A DNA stretch of 64,000 nucleotides, from contig JAVMKO010000010.1 in NCBI GenBank assembly GCA_032164245.1, positions 47,948,848 through 48,012,847 of the forward strand, written 5' to 3'. Made by a program: the position numbers and the translations under genes. Source of the DNA: Sternotherus odoratus (taxonomy: Eukaryota; Chordata; Testudines; Kinosternidae). The notes under the pieces were generated by a model. That model ran no database searches and was not told where the DNA came from. It saw only the letters and a list, made by a program, of their open reading frames with translations. Below are positions 1-9,969 of the stretch, piece by piece. The number at the start of each line of letters is the position of its first letter. Position 1 is the first letter of the stretch.

Positions 1-190
1 TTTTTTTTTTTAGGATTCCTGCACTGGCTGATATAGCAATGTCAGTTAGGAGTGTGTCTTTGACATTTTATTTTGTCTGAGGAACTGGTGTAAGATTCAT
101 CTGCACTGGGAGGGTTTGCTGATACAGCTATACCAGAAAAGTTATACCAGCAAATCCTTTCCAATGTAGAACTGGCCAAAGTTTCTAGCA
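1..190. repeat. Degenerate MITE fragment of the two-sided TATACCAG family
   Basis: The segment holds the phrases GCTATACCAG and GTTATACCAG separated by a few bases, which recur in the elements at 11.9-12.2 kb and 38.7-38.95 kb. It is probably the end of a short nonautonomous DNA transposon cut by the window edge. The left boundary is not visible and no target duplication can be scored. Confidence 0.45.
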
Positions 191-295
191 GCATCATATT
201 TTTATTATAATTTATTTGAATTACAGTAACCCCAGCAAATACTGAGGAGTATATAAGCAAGACAAGAAAAGGGTGGGAGGAGAAAGAGGAAACAT

Positions 296-410
296 AGAAG
301 TGAAGTGACTTGCTCTAGATTACACAGCAGTGTTAGTGGAAGAGCCAGGAAATGAATGCAGGACTTCTGAATTATAACCTAGGCTTCTATCACCAGACAG
401 TTCTTCTTCT
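296..410 (-). repeat. MIR/CORE-type SINE fragment, antisense
   Basis: It reads like the reverse complement of the tRNA-derived half of a MIR-like SINE: GACTTGCTCTAGATTACACA followed by an AGAGCCAGGAAATGAATGCAGG block, the antisense of the box B area. The same order is seen in better condition at 56.9-57.1 kb and 3.5-3.6 kb. It is old and heavily mutated. Confidence 0.5.
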
Positions 411-1477
411 TCTGGGGCCAGACACTACTTGAGCACAAATAGATTTCCCCTCATCTATTTTGGATATCATGTGGAATTGTTTCACAGTTCTTTTACCTTT
501 ACTAATTTAGAGAGGCTAATTTTCTGTCTCAGAAAATGGAAAAGTCACCCATGAAGCAGGCTGAAGGCATGTGGTGTGTTCTTAAGAGAACTAGTGGCAT
601 TTTTGGTAGCAGGAACTGCTGTTTCTTATTCATTTGATGCAAGCGATAAATTAAGTGACAATAATGTTTCAGCAGAAGTGGCAATTTGTTTTGTTTGCTT
701 TGCCCTGTTAATTATTTATATATGGGCACCCCCCCTTCCCATAGTCCCTGGAGAGCAGCATGGCTGGCTTGCCATAATGCCGTTGCCAATTCATCATCTT
801 TAGTGAAAGAAACTTTGGCAATCCTCCAATTAAAGAGTGTATTATGGAGGAAAAAGTAGTGTATCTCGTAAAAGAGTAGAGCTGAACTCATTCTGAGTAG
901 CCTAATCATCCTGTGCATGGAGACTCTATCGTTATTGACTTTGGTACTGATGTATTTTGACAGTCTGCTATTACCAAGAGGAGATCTTCCTGAAGATTTT
1001 GAACTGTCATTTGGCATCAGGGTAGTTAAGAGTCAAGTTTCCATTCATCAAATTTCATCCCATCTCCTCTTGAAGTATTACAGTTTTCTAATTAAAGTAT
1101 TCACATGTGCTTCAGGCACATTTCCACTGGCAGCAGAAGTACTGCAACATTTTAATCCTGATGTAATTTGCAATGTACCGAGCATGATGCATGTGCAACA
1201 TTTCAAATATTTCAAAATTGCAATTACTTAGAAACTATAAACAACTGAACCACAAGTTCTCTTCACACTTACTAAACACTAGCTGGAAGTGAAGGGAAAA
1301 ACCACTGAATTCAACTGTTACATAGAGTATAAAATCTTGTAGGGGAGAGAGGAGAATCAGGCCTCCACAATTCAGATCAGATAGAAATATTTAAAATTTC
1401 AGAAGAACTTTGGTCTTTTAATATATATTGTTCAACATGTGCTACAAGGTTTAAAGTGTTTATTCAAAAGATTAACA
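411..1477. other. Unassigned AT-rich DNA
   Basis: I see no gene or recognisable repeat. An open frame of 104 codons on the plus strand (917-1231) has no domain, no splice context and no coding-like composition that I can point to, and I regard it as chance. Confidence 0.5.
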
Positions 1478-1680
1478 CTATTAGCCAAGATGGACAGGGA
1501 TGATGTCCCTTGCCTGTATGCCAGAAGCTTGGAATGGGCGATGGGATGGATCACTTGATGATTACCTGTTCTGTTCATTCCTTCTAAAGCACCTGGCATT
1601 GACCACTGTCAGAAGACAGAATACTGGACTAGAGAGAACTTTGGTATAATCCAGAATGGCTATTCTTATGTATTTAAAAA
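1478..1680 (+). mobile_element. CR1 LINE, 3' end only
   Basis: The segment starts with ATTAGCCAAGATGGACAGGG and continues through GATGGATCACTTGATGATTA to GGCTATTCTTATGTATTTA. The first part matches the 3' end of the CR1 copy ending near 27747, which has ATTAGCCAGGATGGGCAGGG. The terminal TTCTTATG motif is the usual CR1 3' end. It is a strongly 5'-truncated insertion with only non-coding 3' sequence. Confidence 0.82.
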
Positions 1681-2814
1681 TATATATGTTAAAACATGTA
1701 TTTATTTGTAATCATCATACCCATAGAGTCCCACCAGTTGTTGACATAATGAAACTTTTCAAATATACTACATGGACAATGACAGTTCTATTGAAAATCT
1801 TGCCCTTGACACACACTTCATGGTTCTGCATCTAGAATCACAACTCCCTCTCTTTCCCTTCCTGTGCCTATACATTGATGTCACCATTGCTTGCCAATAG
1901 TAGCCATCCTACCAACACTTTTCCTGCCATGAGGATTAATGAGCAGATGGGATGGATGTCAGTGAAGCAAACCATTTAATAAACTGTTTTCCCACTCCCT
2001 CCACTGCCAGATTTAAAAGAAATAAATTGATCTTCACTCACAAAAGTTACAGTTCAATGGAAAAATATCAAACCACGATACTAGAAGCCATTGTAGTGAT
2101 CCTATCATTTTTTCCAGTCCTTAGAGCTAAATCATAATCAGCTTGACCTACAACCACTCATTTTGCTAAATTTTCTGATGTGAAAATATAATCAAAATGC
2201 TATGATCTAGAATTAATTTTACAACAGATTAAGTAACTCTTCAAACTGAGGTATGGGGCAAATCAAATAAGAGTGAAATCCTACTAGCAAAAAATAGCTC
2301 TATTTTTATAAGGAAAATGTTTTTTTATCATAAAGTGGAGCTTAAGTCAAAGCTGTTACATTCGACAGGACAAGAAAACATAATTTAAAATAGTTATATT
2401 CATGGCACTTACTGCACATGCTCAGAGTGTTAAGTAATCTTCACAAAAGTGGGTAAGTGGCAGAGCAGCTTTTGTGAAAATGGAAATAACTACAAGTAGC
2501 AACATGGGGGACATATTAAATTAATTATTGTGCTTAAATTAAGTTGACATTTGTGCAATAGTCTATACTCAAGTAATTCAATTACCACACACAACACATT
2601 AATCGTTTTACTGTTAGTGCTATAATACATTTGTGTTTGAGAGCAATTTGTATATTTCAGCTCCATTAAGTACATTTACTTTTTAAAATAGATTTCATGT
2701 CTGCAGGACACCCACACCTCAGCCAATCTGACTCCCGAAAGGCAGTAAGTAATAATATGTCAGAGCTCTTGAATGACCTTGGAATCTTGAAATGGGCATA
2801 TTAACACAGGACAG
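1681..2814. other. Unassigned AT-rich DNA
   Basis: No gene, RNA or repeat is recognised. Short open frames of about 60 codons occur on both strands but carry no motif. Confidence 0.5.
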
Positions 2815-3202
2815 TAAAGATACATCTAAACTTATGGTGGTGTGTATAGTAGAGGTGCTGCATGCCCTGCTAGGACAGGTTTATAGCAGGTAGAGAGTGA
2901 GGCCTGGCTTAGGTGAGAAGAGTAGAGCTCTACATGCCTGATTCCCCAGGGTATACACCCTGCATAACTCTCTTCACACCCAAGCAGTGCCTCCCACGTC
3001 TACACTTCAGTATAGTGTCTAGGTTCCTCCCTCCTGTTGAAGCCTTTCCCTACTACCTGCCACTGCCAGAGTCTTTCACAGAAACACGGAGCTACACACC
3101 ACAGTGGCAAGTTTGGGGACAGCCTACCTTTTGCTGTGGCGTGTAGCTACGTGAGTAGTACCTGTACTGCACACGCTGCTATACATGCAGACATAGTCTA
3201 AG
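2815..3202. repeat. Probable nonautonomous DNA transposon (MITE)
   Basis: The ends AGATACATCTAAACTTATGG and GCAGACATAGTCTAAG are roughly inverted, and the inside carries several inverted phrases (GTAGAGCTCTACA, GTGTAGCTACGTG). This layout resembles other short elements here whose ends contain a degenerate GTCTACACT phrase. No clear target duplication is visible, so the boundaries are approximate. Confidence 0.4.
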
Positions 3203-3429
3203 TTGCAAATAACATTAGAACTAGATGTTAGGGCTGGAATATTGGATTTCTCAGTTTGGTATGTTGTTGCTTATTAATATTCCATAACACTCAAAGGCAC
3301 TCGTAACATCAGGGACCCACTATGCTAGGAGCTACCCCAAAGAACATATGATCTAATGTGAGGAGGGATCCAAACAGTAGGACAGGGGGGAGTAAAATCT
3401 TGCATTTTGGAACACTATGAGATTAATGC

Positions 3430-3532
3430 CAAGATATTCAAAGGAAACGGAGGGAGTTCAGCACCCAACTCCCATTCAATGTCAACACAAGTTGGGCTCC
3501 TAACGTCTTTAGGCTTAATCAAAAATCCCAAC
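3430..3532. repeat. Palindromic MITE (TTCAAAGGA type)
   Basis: The sequence is a degenerate inverted repeat: ATTCAAAGGAAACGGAGGGA at the left, and GGGCTCCTAACG followed by AAAATCCCA at the right, around a centre of CAACTCCCATTCAATG. The same family seems to recur at 44988-45200 in more diverged form. Confidence 0.55.
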
Positions 3533-3640
3533 TTAAGTGACTTGCCCAAGGTCTTCCAGGAAATTCATAGCAGAGCTGGTAATTGAACCTAGATTTATCT
3601 GGTCCCATATTCTTATTATTTAATTTAGTTTTATGTCCCT
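3533..3640 (-). repeat. MIR-like SINE fragment, antisense
   Basis: GACTTGCCCAAGGTC, AGCAGAGCTGGTAATTGAAC and CCCTTAACCACAAGA occur in this order. They are the antisense of the central domain, box B and box A of a tRNA-derived MIR/CORE-type SINE. The better copy at 56.9-57.1 kb has the same order. Confidence 0.55.
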
Positions 3641-3667
3641 TAACCACAAGATCAGGCTTTATCTCAA

Positions 3668-3766
3668 AGTGAAGCATTTAGAACACTGACATCAATCCAA
3701 AGCCCACTGCAATAAATGGGAACTTTTTGCTGGTTCAGTAGGTTTTGACTCAGCCCCTAAATTAAT
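3668..3766. repeat. Degenerate palindromic MITE
   Basis: CCAAAGCCCACTGCAATAAA faces TTCAGTAGGTTTTGACTC across a short centre, giving an imperfect inverted repeat. Repeats of the CCAAAGCCCATTG type are common in turtles and crocodilians. This copy is strongly decayed. Confidence 0.35.
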
Positions 3767-3854
3767 TCCAGATTTTTCATGAAGTGCCTGAATTCTTAGA
3801 ATGTTTGTCTTGAATAAAACACACTCTGGTTATTAAGATTTTTTTTAAACTGAA

Positions 3855-3960
3855 ATGCCTCAGGGCAGGGACCACATCTTGTTTCGTGTTTGCACAGTGC
3901 CTGTCACAATGAGGTTTAAATCTGTCTAGGTACTAATGACAAGCAAATAATAGGAAGAAT
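3855..3960 (+). repeat. SINE-type 3' tail fragment
   Basis: CAGGGCAGGGACCACATCTT followed by TTTGCACAGTGCCTGTCACA matches the tail seen at 11325-11455 and 46050-46120. In those copies it ends in ATACAAATAATAAATAA-like sequence. It is a short decayed relic. Confidence 0.45.
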
Positions 3961-3985
3961 TAACAGGAATTAACTTAGTGGAAAA

Positions 3986-6900
3986 TCTTCCTGTTAAGGC
4001 CTGGAAAATCAATCCTGTTGGCTCTGCCTGGGCATTAAGGCTCCCATGACACTTTTGTATAAGAAACAGAGATTTGCTCTTATGTCTTTAGCCAGATTTT
4101 TGTATCCCCACTACTGTGAAGTGTGCTGTGTACCACTAGTTGCTACGTTCTGATAATAGGTCTGGCTGTTTTTCTGTGGTCCTTTACCTAGGTATGTCAT
4201 GATCCTGCAAAAACACTTATATAACTTTAACAACACTGTTGTATCCTTGGGGGTAGTAGTTTTAGGAAGAAGTCACTTGAGACACAGAGAGCTGTGAACC
4301 TTAAAAGCAGCCATTTATTTCCACACACTGAACTAACCAAACAAGCCAAAACTGGCTGGGCTATCCCCTAATAATCTAACTCAGTTACCATAGAACAACA
4401 AGTTGTTATTACCACGACAACCAAATATATAACAAATACAAGTAAAGTTATCCATGTACATATGTGTTTACAATATCTGGGCTATTGTTTGTAAAGCATT
4501 TTGGGAGGAAGACACTTACACATATCCACAGGTCCATGAGAATTACATTTTACAATACTGCATGACATCAAACCTATGTCAATGCATATGCACTGTACCA
4601 TATTTGTGGATATTTGCACATCAATCATTCCCCAGTCTTTCAATAACTTTAAAGATGATGATTAAGTATCGATAAAGGGAAAATAATGAGAAAGAAAGAA
4701 GCAACATTTCTGCAGAAACAAACTTCCCACTCTACTTGCCAATTCAAGGTTAATAAAATCCACATGCAGAAGTTTGGTAATTTTTTTCAACCCTCCTCTC
4801 AAGTCCATTTGATCCTGAATGGTGAGAATGGATGTGTTACTGAAGATAGTACCTCTGATATGGTGAGCACAAATATTGTGTTAAAGTTAAATATATGGCT
4901 AAGGAGTTTGCCATTCAAGCATGAAGAATGCAGTAAGCAATGTGTGGAGAAAGCCTGAGGGATGATGATTTACCCAGTCAGTTTCTCAAGACTATTATCA
5001 CTTATCTTGACACATTATTACAATAATTTAATTATCAGTATTTTGTCTTGTCATTAAGTTACTAGTGTTTCCTGGACTTAAATTTCTAAAACTTTGTGTC
5101 ATACAGCAGTGATGCATACTCAGCACCAGAGTGCCCCCTTGTGTCAGGGTGTGATCCTGAAGGGTTTTAATCTCCATTGCCCTCTGTAGGTTGTCTCTTT
5201 GCAGTCACTCAACCCTCCCTCTGAGAAGCACTGCATCCACACCCCTTCTGGAGTCACAAAATGTCTAGATGTCATCCAAAATCTCAAAGAATCAACATAT
5301 CCTCTGGGGCTTGTGCTTATCCCTCTCCTGGGGTTCAACTGCCTTTCCCCATGTCTGGTTTCAAGCACTGTCCCCCCCACCTAAGTCTTTGTGAGACTTC
5401 CAGCCTCCAACAGCCTGTGGACCTTCACCCCTTCACAGGAGCCAGTCACCTTTTGACGTCTTTCCAGACTGAACTCTCTTGGCCTATCTCTAATGCCTGG
5501 ATGTCTGTTGAGTTACCACTTGATCCCTCTTCAGTCCCATCCTCTCTGATATTAATTACTGACCAGGTGCGGTGAATGTGCCTAACTGACCTTAAGCCTT
5601 TCTCACCCATGTTGGTGGTTCACCTCAACTCATACACATGCAGAGCATTTCTTAAGTGCGTCATTTGGGTAAGTGCTAGATTTAGGTCATCTTCTCATCT
5701 GTAAACCTTCACATTAATTCTGCTGTCTCCTATGTGTCCTGAGGATTGATGGAGTCTCACATGAAGCCAGTAAAATACTCCACACAGACATTCAAGGCAG
5801 GAATTTGGTTGTTTGGCTAAAGCTTAAATGGTAAAACCTTGTCCTTTTATGTGTGTGTTTGCTATGGGGAGAAGAGAGAGAGCACGCACAGGGAGCTTTA
5901 TACCTGTGGCACAGCCACAAACACATCTCTGTACCTGTGAATGCCAATGCTTAACCAGTAAGAATCAAGGACTAAGGATATCCACCTGACCTTTGGATTT
6001 ACTTTGGGGCATTCTATGGCATCAACAGTGATACATTCCTCATAAAGTGCATGTGTAATAATTTGACACAAGGCAGTTCAGAAACTCATGACTTGTTTTA
6101 TTCACTAAGGATGCAACTAATCTCTTTATGGAACCATGCACTGGCCTATCCTCAAAGGTGAATTTAACGCTAAGTCCAGAGATACTGTGCACCTTTGAAC
6201 AGAATCCAAGGCACCAAATTCCTGTCTCTCTCCCAGAAGCTCCTCTTTCCTGTTTATCCCTCTCATTAGGCCTGTTCCTCCCGTTCTTAATGTGACTGTG
6301 TCCAAAATATCAAAACCGACAGAACTGTATATCTGACATAACATAACTATTTATATTGGCCAGTGTTACAATAGCTTTCTTATGTAGAGAGACCAAATAT
6401 ATGCCCCACTTTAACCTGTCATGCTTGATTCACCCCTAGCAGAACATGGAAGTGAAAATAGGTGTGGCCAAAGGGTGAATAAGGATAGAGGCTTTTAATG
6501 CATGTTTAGGAATTACATGGGGGAAAGAGCAGCCAGGGCTCTGTAGGAGCCTCACGCACGGGAGGTGCAATGTCCCTTATTCCTGGCTTATATTAGTTGA
6601 AATCATCCCACTATCCATATTTTGTTAGAAAATAAATATAGTTTGTTTATATTATGATTTTTTTTAAATCTAAGATTTATTATGAGAATGACCAGTTCAT
6701 AGCAGAGTTTCATTTTGACAACCTCATTTTCTTGTAGATCTTAAATCAAGGGTAGGCTGCTTATTGACTTAGACTTAAATGAGGATTGACCCATCACTGG
6801 CTAATTTTCCCAATACCAAAGCTTGGGGCTCACAAAGGATTTCCTAGTACTGTGTTCCCAGTAACTGTAAGAGAGAGGATCACAGGGCATTAAGCCATGA

Positions 6901-7319
6901 TTTGGATGGATGAATTGCTGCTTACTTTTAAATTAAACTTTAAATCAGAATTCAATGTTGTGCTTCCAGTGCCCCACCCATTGTGGTACACTCCATTATG
7001 ATGTCCAATTACGTGTTAATGTCCTTGAAAACATATTGCATTTGTTAGATAAATAGAACTTTATACTCACCCTGATTCTGTCTGTATCTAAGGCTATTTT
7101 CATTAAAAATTCTTTCTTGTTTGCAGAGTCTCTAGGGACCTTCTTGAATTGTGCTAAGACTTGGCATTAAAGGCCTCAATCCAACAAATTTGCAGATGCT
7201 TATAAATGTACATGCATGAGTAATTCCACAGAGTTCAGGATCAGGGACAAAGTTAAACTCCCTGTGACTCATTTAGATTCAGTAGGCAACGTTTAAAGTT
7301 GATAAGTTATTGTGGGAAA
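3986..7319. other. Unassigned region with possible LTR relics
   Basis: No gene is seen. Around 4230-4650 a TTTATT at 4314-4319 would be an AATAAA on the minus strand, and the surrounding text resembles turtle LTR relics, but I see no LTR ends. Between 5100 and 5960 the DNA is C- and T-rich and also looks repeat-like without boundaries. Open frames of 90-104 codons at 4686-4958 and 5261-5575 carry no motif and lack splice context. Confidence 0.35.
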
Positions 7320-8210
7320 GTTACCATTTGGTGTCGTATGGATGTCACATTCTGGGGTATAATCCAGACCAATGAGGGGTTGTATCATCATCTGCTCTGT
7401 TACCCTGGGTGCTTCATGGTGCTTTGCTTTTGTAGTTCCTAGCCTGGGCCACTTTCAAACAGCATGCAGTTCACATCCTGCATGTCTGTGTATAGCCACA
7501 AATCTGGTCCAGCTATTCTGACCCCAGCTGTCTGCCAGCAACACACCAGCCCCACACTGGTTTCCAGCAGCCGTGGTTACCACTTGCAGGGTGACCCCAA
7601 CACAATCCTAGTTTTTAATTTTTCCCCAAACTTGTTCTGCATTGTCCATCTCTCTCCTAGACAGTTCAGGTATTCAGGGCTGTCTCTGGGTGGGAGCAGG
7701 GCGGGGGGGTGAACACTCTCCCTCTGGCCCAGTCCCCGCCCCCACTCCATCCCTTCCCCCAATTCCCCTCCTTGCCTTTTCCTGCCCCTGCCCCACCTCT
7801 TCCCCTTTCCGGCTTCCTCCCCTGAGTGATGCCGGGAGCCAATGGAGTGCAGCAGGCAGGCTGGGGCTGGGTTGCTTGTTGCTGCTGCCACCAGACCCCC
7901 CGTTAACTCCCCAGGCCATCGAGGACCTTGTGTCCTGAAGTGCAGGGCCTCCCAAAGCACAGATCCAGGGGCAGTTGCCCCGGTTCATCCTATGGATGAG
8001 ACAGTTCTTCAGATATTATAGGTCCATTGTCCATGTAAGGTGATCAATATCAAACGATGCAAGGCACTGCATTTAGCCTTATAGAGTGGAAATACTTTAA
8101 CTGGAGTTACTCACACAATTCAGTTTAACCACAGTACTGGATTTGTTTAGGCTGACCATATTTCCTTGACACAAAAACGGGACATTGGGATGGCAAAAAC
8201 GGGACAGGGT

Positions 8211-8470
8211 TGGGGGGTCTCACCAGATGAAGTCGGTGCAGTGGCTGCGGAACCTGGGCTGAGGGGCGCTGGGGGGGGTGGTTGGGGGCTCTGGGAGGGC
8301 TCTAGGGGGGGCTCTAGGGGGGTTCTGGGCAGTCTGGGAGGGCTCTAGGGCCCAGGGGGTCTCACCAGATGAAGTTGGTGCAGTGGCTGCAGAACGTGGG
8401 CTATGGGGCGCTGGGGGGGCTCTAAGGGGGTCTCACCGGATGAGGTCGGTGCAGTGGCTGCAGAACGTGG
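8211..8470 (-). repeat. Three tandem copies of a kinase exon end with splice donor
   Basis: The phrase GGTCTCACC(A/G)GATGAAGT or a one-base variant occurs at about 8217, 8359 and 8430, each time followed by GGTGCAGTGGCTGC. Read on the minus strand each is the end of an exon encoding HCTD(F/L)I followed by a GTGAGACC donor and intron-like G/C-rich text. The first two copies keep TTCATCTG, as in the normal protein; the third, attached to the full exon, has CTCATCCG. The spacing is about 142 then 71 bp. The arrangement is a local tandem duplication across the exon-intron boundary. Confidence 0.75.
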
Positions 8471-8603
8471 GCTGCTTGAACAAGCGTGCGGTGACTTTGT
8501 GGCTATTGACCACGTGGATCACCTTCTGGCGCAGCGCCCCCTTGCGGCAGAACAGCGGCTTGGCCAGGCACTCCAGCTCGGTGGGCGAGGTGACCAGCGC
8601 CAT
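8437..8603 (-). pseudogene. PRKCG: Captured first coding exon of a protein kinase C gamma-like gene
   Basis: The minus strand from an ATG at 8603 reads [14 protein letters not shown], then [25 protein letters not shown] and [14 protein letters not shown], and stops at a GTGAGA splice donor. Conventional PKCs begin with a pseudosubstrate (RKGALRQ) followed by the C1A zinc-finger domain; [13 protein letters not shown] fits the gamma isoform better than alpha or beta, which have RFARKGALRQ. The exon normally ends in the tryptophan codon of CTDFIW, which fits the donor position seen. The copy lies wholly inside the hAT at 8148-10108. It lacks all later exons, including the rest of C1, C2 and the kinase domain, so it is not a functional kinase. 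Changes such as FIW to LIR at the donor copy indicate decay. The identification rests on memory of family sequences, not an alignment. Confidence 0.8.
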
Positions 8604-8639
8604 GGCCCCACCTGGGTCCCCCAGCGCCAGGCGGGGGGG

Positions 8640-9155
8640 GAGGCAGAGGGAGAGCTGGGGGGGGGGGAATGGATGGAGGAATAAACAGAACAGAGATGGG
8701 GGGATGGGGGATGAAGAGGATGGAGGGAGAGAGAGAAGGGGGGATGAGGCATGAAGAGGATGGACGGGACGGAGGGAGAGAAGGCAGGAAGGTGAGAAGG
8801 GAGAGGATGTATGCATGAGAGAAGAGATGGGGTAGGGAGCAGGGGGGATGGAGGAGGCAAGGGACAAAGAGAAGGAGGGATGGAGAGAAGGGAGATGGAA
8901 GAGGAGGCAGTGGACGGAGGGAGAGAGAGAAGGGAGGGATGGAGAAGGGAGATAGAGAGAAGGAAGAGAGGGATGGAGGGATAGAGAGACGGGAGGAAGG
9001 AACGGATGGAGGGATGGAGAAGGGGATAGAGAGAAGGGATGGAGGGAGCGAGAGGAGGCAGCGGACGGAGGGAGAGAGCAGGGAGGAAGGAATGGATGGA
9101 GAGAAGGAGGGAAGAAGGAGGAATAGAGAGAAGAGGAGGCAGTGGGCAGCGGGCT
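8640..9155. repeat. Purine-rich (GGAGGGA-type) degenerate tandem repeat
   Basis: More than 500 bp of nearly pure G and A on the plus strand, with recurring words such as GGAGGGAGAGAGA, GGATGGA and GAAGGGA. Both strands therefore stay open for long stretches; the minus strand reads as serine-, proline- and leucine-rich nonsense. Such homopurine mirror-like tracts can form triplex DNA. It may derive from upstream or untranslated sequence captured with the kinase exon or may have expanded inside the transposon. Confidence 0.88.
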
Positions 9156-9229
9156 GAAGCCAACGGCAGAGCGGAGCTGTCCGGAGCCGCAGCCGGGGCC
9201 CGAGCGCGCCGGCGGGGGGGGGGGGGCTG

Positions 9230-9969
9230 CCGGCCGGAAGTTTTTGTGATTATGCCGAAAAGCCGCCAATTTTTTTTTTAAAAAAACCAAACAAACAAAA
9301 AAACCCATGCTGGGGACCCCCCTGTACCCCAGTCTCCGCCGCGGGCCGGCTGCCGGGTGCGACCCGGCCCCAGTCCCCGCCGTGAGCTGGCTGCCGGGTG
9401 CGACCCGGCCCCCAGTCCACGCTGCGGGCGGGCTGCCGGCTGAGCCCTGGCCCCGGTCCCAGCTGGCAGCTGGGGCTCGGGCCGCTGCCCGGGGCTCCAG
9501 CCGCTGCCCGGGGAGCGCGGCTCAAGCTGCCGCCCGGGGATCTAGCCGCCGCGCTCCCCGGGGCTCGGGGCACCAACCCCCGCCTGGGGCTTAAGCCGCT
9601 GCCTGGGGATCTAGCTGCCGCGCTCCCCGGGACTTGGGGTACCAACCCCCGCCTGGGGCTCCAGCCGCTGCCCGGGGAGCGCGGCTCAAGCTGCTGCCCG
9701 GGGATCCAGCTGCCGCGCTCCCCGGGGCTCGGGGCTCGAGCCGCCGCCCGGGGATCCAGCTGTTGTGCTCCTCGGGGCACCAACCCCCGCCCGGGGATCC
9801 AGCCGCCGCCCGGGGAGCGCGGCTCCAGCCGCACTCCCCAGGGCTTGGGGCTCAAGCTGGTCCCTGGGGATCCCACAGCAGGAAGTTACTGCGGTGGGGG
9901 CTTGCGACCCCCAGAAAAGTGGCCCGCGACCCCTCCAGGGGTCGCGACCCCCCACTTTGAGAACCCCTG
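9230..9969 (-). mobile_element. Truncated nested hAT of the CAGGGTTTCTCAAA family
   Basis: The right edge ends in CCACTTTGAGAACCCCTG. Reversed, this is CAGGGGTTCTCAAAGTGG, matching the left end of the element at 50616-51328. Just inside is GGGGGTCGCGAC, as there. The interior is a GC-rich minisatellite, and near 9250 a T-run/A-run next to GCCGAAAAGCCGCC mirrors the 3' inner part of the 50.6-kb copy. The far terminal repeat is missing and no target duplication can be scored, so it was truncated or rearranged after insertion. Confidence 0.72.

Noticed and set aside
917..1231. A 104-codon plus-strand frame
   Set aside because: No motif, no splice context; treated as chance.
4686..4958. A 90-codon plus-strand frame as a gene
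   Set aside because: No domain, no acceptor or donor at suitable positions, composition like flanking DNA. It cannot be excluded but is unsupported.
7642..7988. Overlapping frames of 98-127 codons
   Set aside because: They lie on both strands of a GC-rich patch that looks like inserted repeat DNA.
8433..9308. A 291-codon minus-strand frame as one protein
   Set aside because: Only its last 55 or so codons match the PKC-like exon. The rest is the translated homopyrimidine tract (Ser/Pro/Leu nonsense).
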